Assembly: GCA_947489925.1 (NCBI GenBank)
Contig: CANLFK010000016.1
Location: 1 to 20,491, forward strand
Length of the DNA: 20,491 nucleotides
Direction of reading: 5' to 3'
From: Candidatus Caenarcanales bacterium
GTDB taxonomy: Bacteria > Cyanobacteriota > Vampirovibrionia > Caenarcaniphilales > Caenarcanaceae
Position 1 is the first letter of the stretch. Each line of letters starts with the position of its first letter. The notes beneath the pieces were generated by a model, which had not been told where the DNA came from, did not search any database, and saw only the letters and a program-made list of their open reading frames with translations. Shown in pieces: positions 20,483 to 20,491 of this stretch. The position numbers were made by a program, and so were the translations under genes.

Positions 20483-20491
20483 AACGCAACA

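Overview
This is a low-G+C, gene-dense bacterial window. It carries 17 protein genes and one tRNA, with no rRNA, CRISPR array or intact insertion sequence visible. The best organism guess is a non-photosynthetic relative of Cyanobacteria (Vampirovibrionia/Melainabacteria type). The argument is the right-hand end, where the ATP synthase genes run c, b', b, delta. Two different b-type subunits in that contiguous order are the cyanobacterial arrangement. A System II (CcsB-type) cytochrome c assembly gene fits, and nothing photosynthetic is seen. This assignment is inference from gene order and protein character, with moderate confidence. Shine-Dalgarno sequences are mostly absent. Only atpE and the LuxR-type gene have a clear one, and several genes appear to start with TTG.

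Layout, left to right. (1) 1-4025: two perfect inverted copies of a 25-base G-rich repeat bracket four genes: a GAF-GGDEF diguanylate cyclase, a divergently read purple-acid-phosphatase-like exported enzyme with a twin-arginine leader, an Fe-S type Rrf2 repressor, and an unrecognised membrane protein. A related repeat with a GGC-GAAA-GCC hairpin follows at about 4034-4081. (2) 4281-6495, plus strand: purD (purine synthesis) and ccsB (haem delivery for cytochrome c). (3) 12032-6498, minus strand, one dense run: a small membrane protein, a PgpH-like seven-helix HD phosphodiesterase (probable c-di-AMP hydrolase), accC (biotin carboxylase), a UPF0104/flippase-like membrane protein and another small membrane protein. 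(4) 16507-12213, minus strand: the most unusual part. A 971-residue protein has a TadE-like membrane anchor, about 36 cysteines and a C-terminal triple EF-hand block. It is followed 2 bases later by a 458-residue cysteine-rich anchored partner. Divergent to these is a 254-residue tyrosine-rich protein with one dockerin-like loop. Convergent with that gene is a NarL/LuxR-type regulator whose receiver domain has lost its phosphorylation site. (5) 18547-20482: tRNA-Ile(GAT) on the minus strand with a good promoter, then the start of the ATP synthase operon, atpE-atpF'-atpF-atpH. Neither the a-subunit gene nor atpI lies directly upstream.

How the genes work together: both ends are housekeeping (energy, purines, fatty acids). 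Two cyclic-nucleotide signalling enzymes are present, a c-di-GMP synthase and a putative c-di-AMP hydrolase. Region 4 looks like a surface or secreted apparatus built on a TadE-like pilin anchor. It is the best candidate for an undescribed system. Three convergent gene pairs have 0, 2 and 3 bases between stop codons and no visible terminators, so overlapping antisense transcripts are expected.
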